Shown piece after piece: positions 63,065 to 64,000 of a DNA stretch of 64,000 nucleotides. Below the pieces are notes generated by a model. The model was not told the origin of the DNA and did no database searches. It worked only from the letters and a program-made list of their open reading frames with translations. Source of the stretch: Candidatus Omnitrophota bacterium (lineage in GTDB: Bacteria; Hinthialibacterota; Hinthialibacteria; Hinthialibacterales; JAKPRU01). The DNA lies in assembly GCA_029570205.1 (NCBI GenBank), contig JAKQSI010000093.1, forward strand, positions 1 to 64,000, written 5' to 3'. How positions within the stretch are numbered: the stretch's first letter is position 1; the number at the start of each line of letters is the position of its first letter. Made by a program: the position numbers and the translations under genes.

Positions 63065-63946
63065 AGTTGGCGAGTATGAATACGACCGTCGAATCCCCTC
63101 ACGAACCGATAATGGACGAATCCCCAGACAGGATCGGATCTTGCCACTGTTCAGGGAAAGATCCCTCGGACGCGGGGCGATTGTAGGGGAAGAGTCAATA
63201 GAGATCGGCTCGACCAGATTCGGATCGAGTCCCGTTTCTTCGGCCAGAATCCAGCCGAATTCCGCACGGCTGAGTCGATCCGGCCCGCCGAGGTTGAATA
63301 TCTCCCGCGTCGGATGCCTCTCAATTGCTGTCTGCACGGCAATCGCCACATCGGAGACATGAAGCGGTGTTCGGAACTCGTCCATGAACAGCCTCGCGTG
63401 TATGCCCTGTTTCATTTGAGAGTAGATGCGGTCGCAGAAACAGAGACGATATTCCTTTCTGCCTCCATACAACAAAGCCATCCGAAGAATGATCCAATGT
63501 CCCTCAAAATGCCGAACTTCCTGTTCCGCCAGCAACTTGGTTCGGCCATACTCGTTGATCGGTCCAGGTGTGTCTGTCTCAAGAAACCATGATTTGGAAG
63601 CGTTGTAGACATGTTCCGTTGAAACATGGATCAGGTAGCATCCATGGGGCAGGGACTCGACAAGGTTGCGTGTGCCATCCCGGTTGATTCGTATGGCCTC
63701 GTCGGGGTGAGATTGAGCGCGTTCCGTATTGGCTTGTGCGGCGCAGTGGATGACCGCCGTGGGACTACAATTCACGATGACCTGCCGAACCGAATCCCGG
63801 CATGTCAGGTCCATCGATACCCATTTCATGCCGGGGATAGTTGGGCGCTCACTTCGATAAGTCCCGATAATTGAGCAAATTGGAGATAAGTTATAAGCCA
63901 AGTTCGCTCCCAGAAAGCCGCTTGCGCCTGTGATCAAGATTGCCAT
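63062..63946 (-). CDS. NAD(P)-dependent epimerase/reductase (RmlD/SDR family)
   Basis: 294 residues from ATG 63946 with TCTAAGGAAGAATT upstream. The N-terminal Rossmann motif is LITGASGFLGANLAY, the conserved VIHCAAQAN follows, the catalytic YxxxK is NEYGRTKLLAE, and NLGGPDRLSRAEF lies in the substrate part. The length and order fit dTDP-4-dehydrorhamnose reductase (RmlD) or a related nucleotide-sugar enzyme. No other rml genes are in the window, but the left-over 54 bases at the edge could precede more of the cluster. The stop lies exactly at the edge of repeat copy 2, so an insertion may have trimmed the 3' end. Confidence 0.82.
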   Translation of the reverse strand: MAILITGASGFLGANLAYNLSPICSIIGTYRSERPTIPGMKWVSMDLTCRDSVRQVIVNCSPTAVIHCAAQANTERAQSHPDEAIRINRDGTRNLVESLPHGCYLIHVSTEHVYNASKSWFLETDTPGPINEYGRTKLLAEQEVRHFEGHWIILRMALLYGGRKEYRLCFCDRIYSQMKQGIHARLFMDEFRTPLHVSDVAIAVQTAIERHPTREIFNLGGPDRLSRAEFGWILAEETGLDPNLVEPISIDSSPTIAPRPRDLSLNSGKIRSCLGIRPLSVREGIRRSYSYSPT

Positions 63947-64000
63947 AATTCTTCCTTAGAAATTCGAAAACTGCCACAAAACAGATCTGAACCGGAGTAT

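Noticed and set aside
1-64000. CRISPR array or cas genes
   Set aside because: No regularly spaced direct repeats of 23-45 bases and no Cas-like protein were seen.

Overview
The window looks like chromosome from a free-living, diderm, uncultured heterotrophic bacterium of moderate GC content (about 50-56% in the lines I counted). It carries murA, murB, lysA and a probable dapL (diaminopimelate-type peptidoglycan), a lipobox lipoprotein, SecA with a zinc tail, ribosomal proteins S1, L13 and S9, and many secreted sugar-processing proteins. The mix of secreted unusual glycoside hydrolases, uroporphyrinogen-decarboxylase-family enzymes, Tat-exported isomerase-like proteins, DUF115 and MEMO proteins recalls lineages around the PVC/FCB groups (Hydrogenedentota, Sumerlaeota, Poribacteria). 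That placement is inference only. There are no rRNA genes, no CRISPR array, no prophage and no complete insertion sequence. One tRNA gene (Gly-TCC) is present.

Layout. 1-1328 is decayed DNA (transposase-like and WD40 fragments), followed by tRNA-Gly with its own promoter. 1570-13501 is mostly minus strand and mostly exported proteins: a NicO metal transporter, a Tat-exported fucose-isomerase-like protein, two large glycosidase-like proteins, a CehA/McbA metallohydrolase and a TPR lipoprotein. 13661-20837 (minus) is a housekeeping run: cmk-plsC-rpsA, then a methyltransferase, a glucuronokinase-like GHMP kinase and murA. MurA has Asp in place of the usual active-site-loop Cys. 21039-29152 holds a MEMO protein, a moxR-histidine kinase-merR group, rplM-rpsI, nfi and yihY. 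29157-35499 holds a YceI protein, an esterase, a Tat-exported amidohydrolase, a PEGA membrane protein and a URO-D-family enzyme. 35574-36844 is a graveyard: a toxin-antitoxin pair whose PIN toxin has an in-frame stop, a nucleotidyltransferase stub, a dispersed repeat and palindromes. 36845-45743 (minus) contains lysA-cupin-dapL, a GH95-like fucosidase, a DUF115 protein and two poorly known proteins. 46026-51031 carries murB, engB and secA.

51465-53250 is the most unusual locus: a compact, AT-richer cassette of an HATPase with a STAS-like N-terminus, a DUF4325 STAS-like protein and a PIN-domain protein. It could be a partner-switching control module acting on a nuclease. After it come a FecR-type protein, a DUF202 protein, a HAD phosphatase, a degenerate GGDEF protein, thiL, a gap-pgk-secG glycolysis/secretion run with a strong terminator, a zinc-ribbon protein and two overlapping hsp20 genes behind a clear promoter. 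The right end has an IS1634-type transposase remnant, the second copy of the dispersed repeat and a nucleotide-sugar-type SDR enzyme.

Cell-wall, translation, secretion and central-carbon genes form ordinary operons. The accessory part is dominated by exported carbohydrate breakdown and sugar-acid chemistry, plus broken mobile or toxin genes in the two junk regions.
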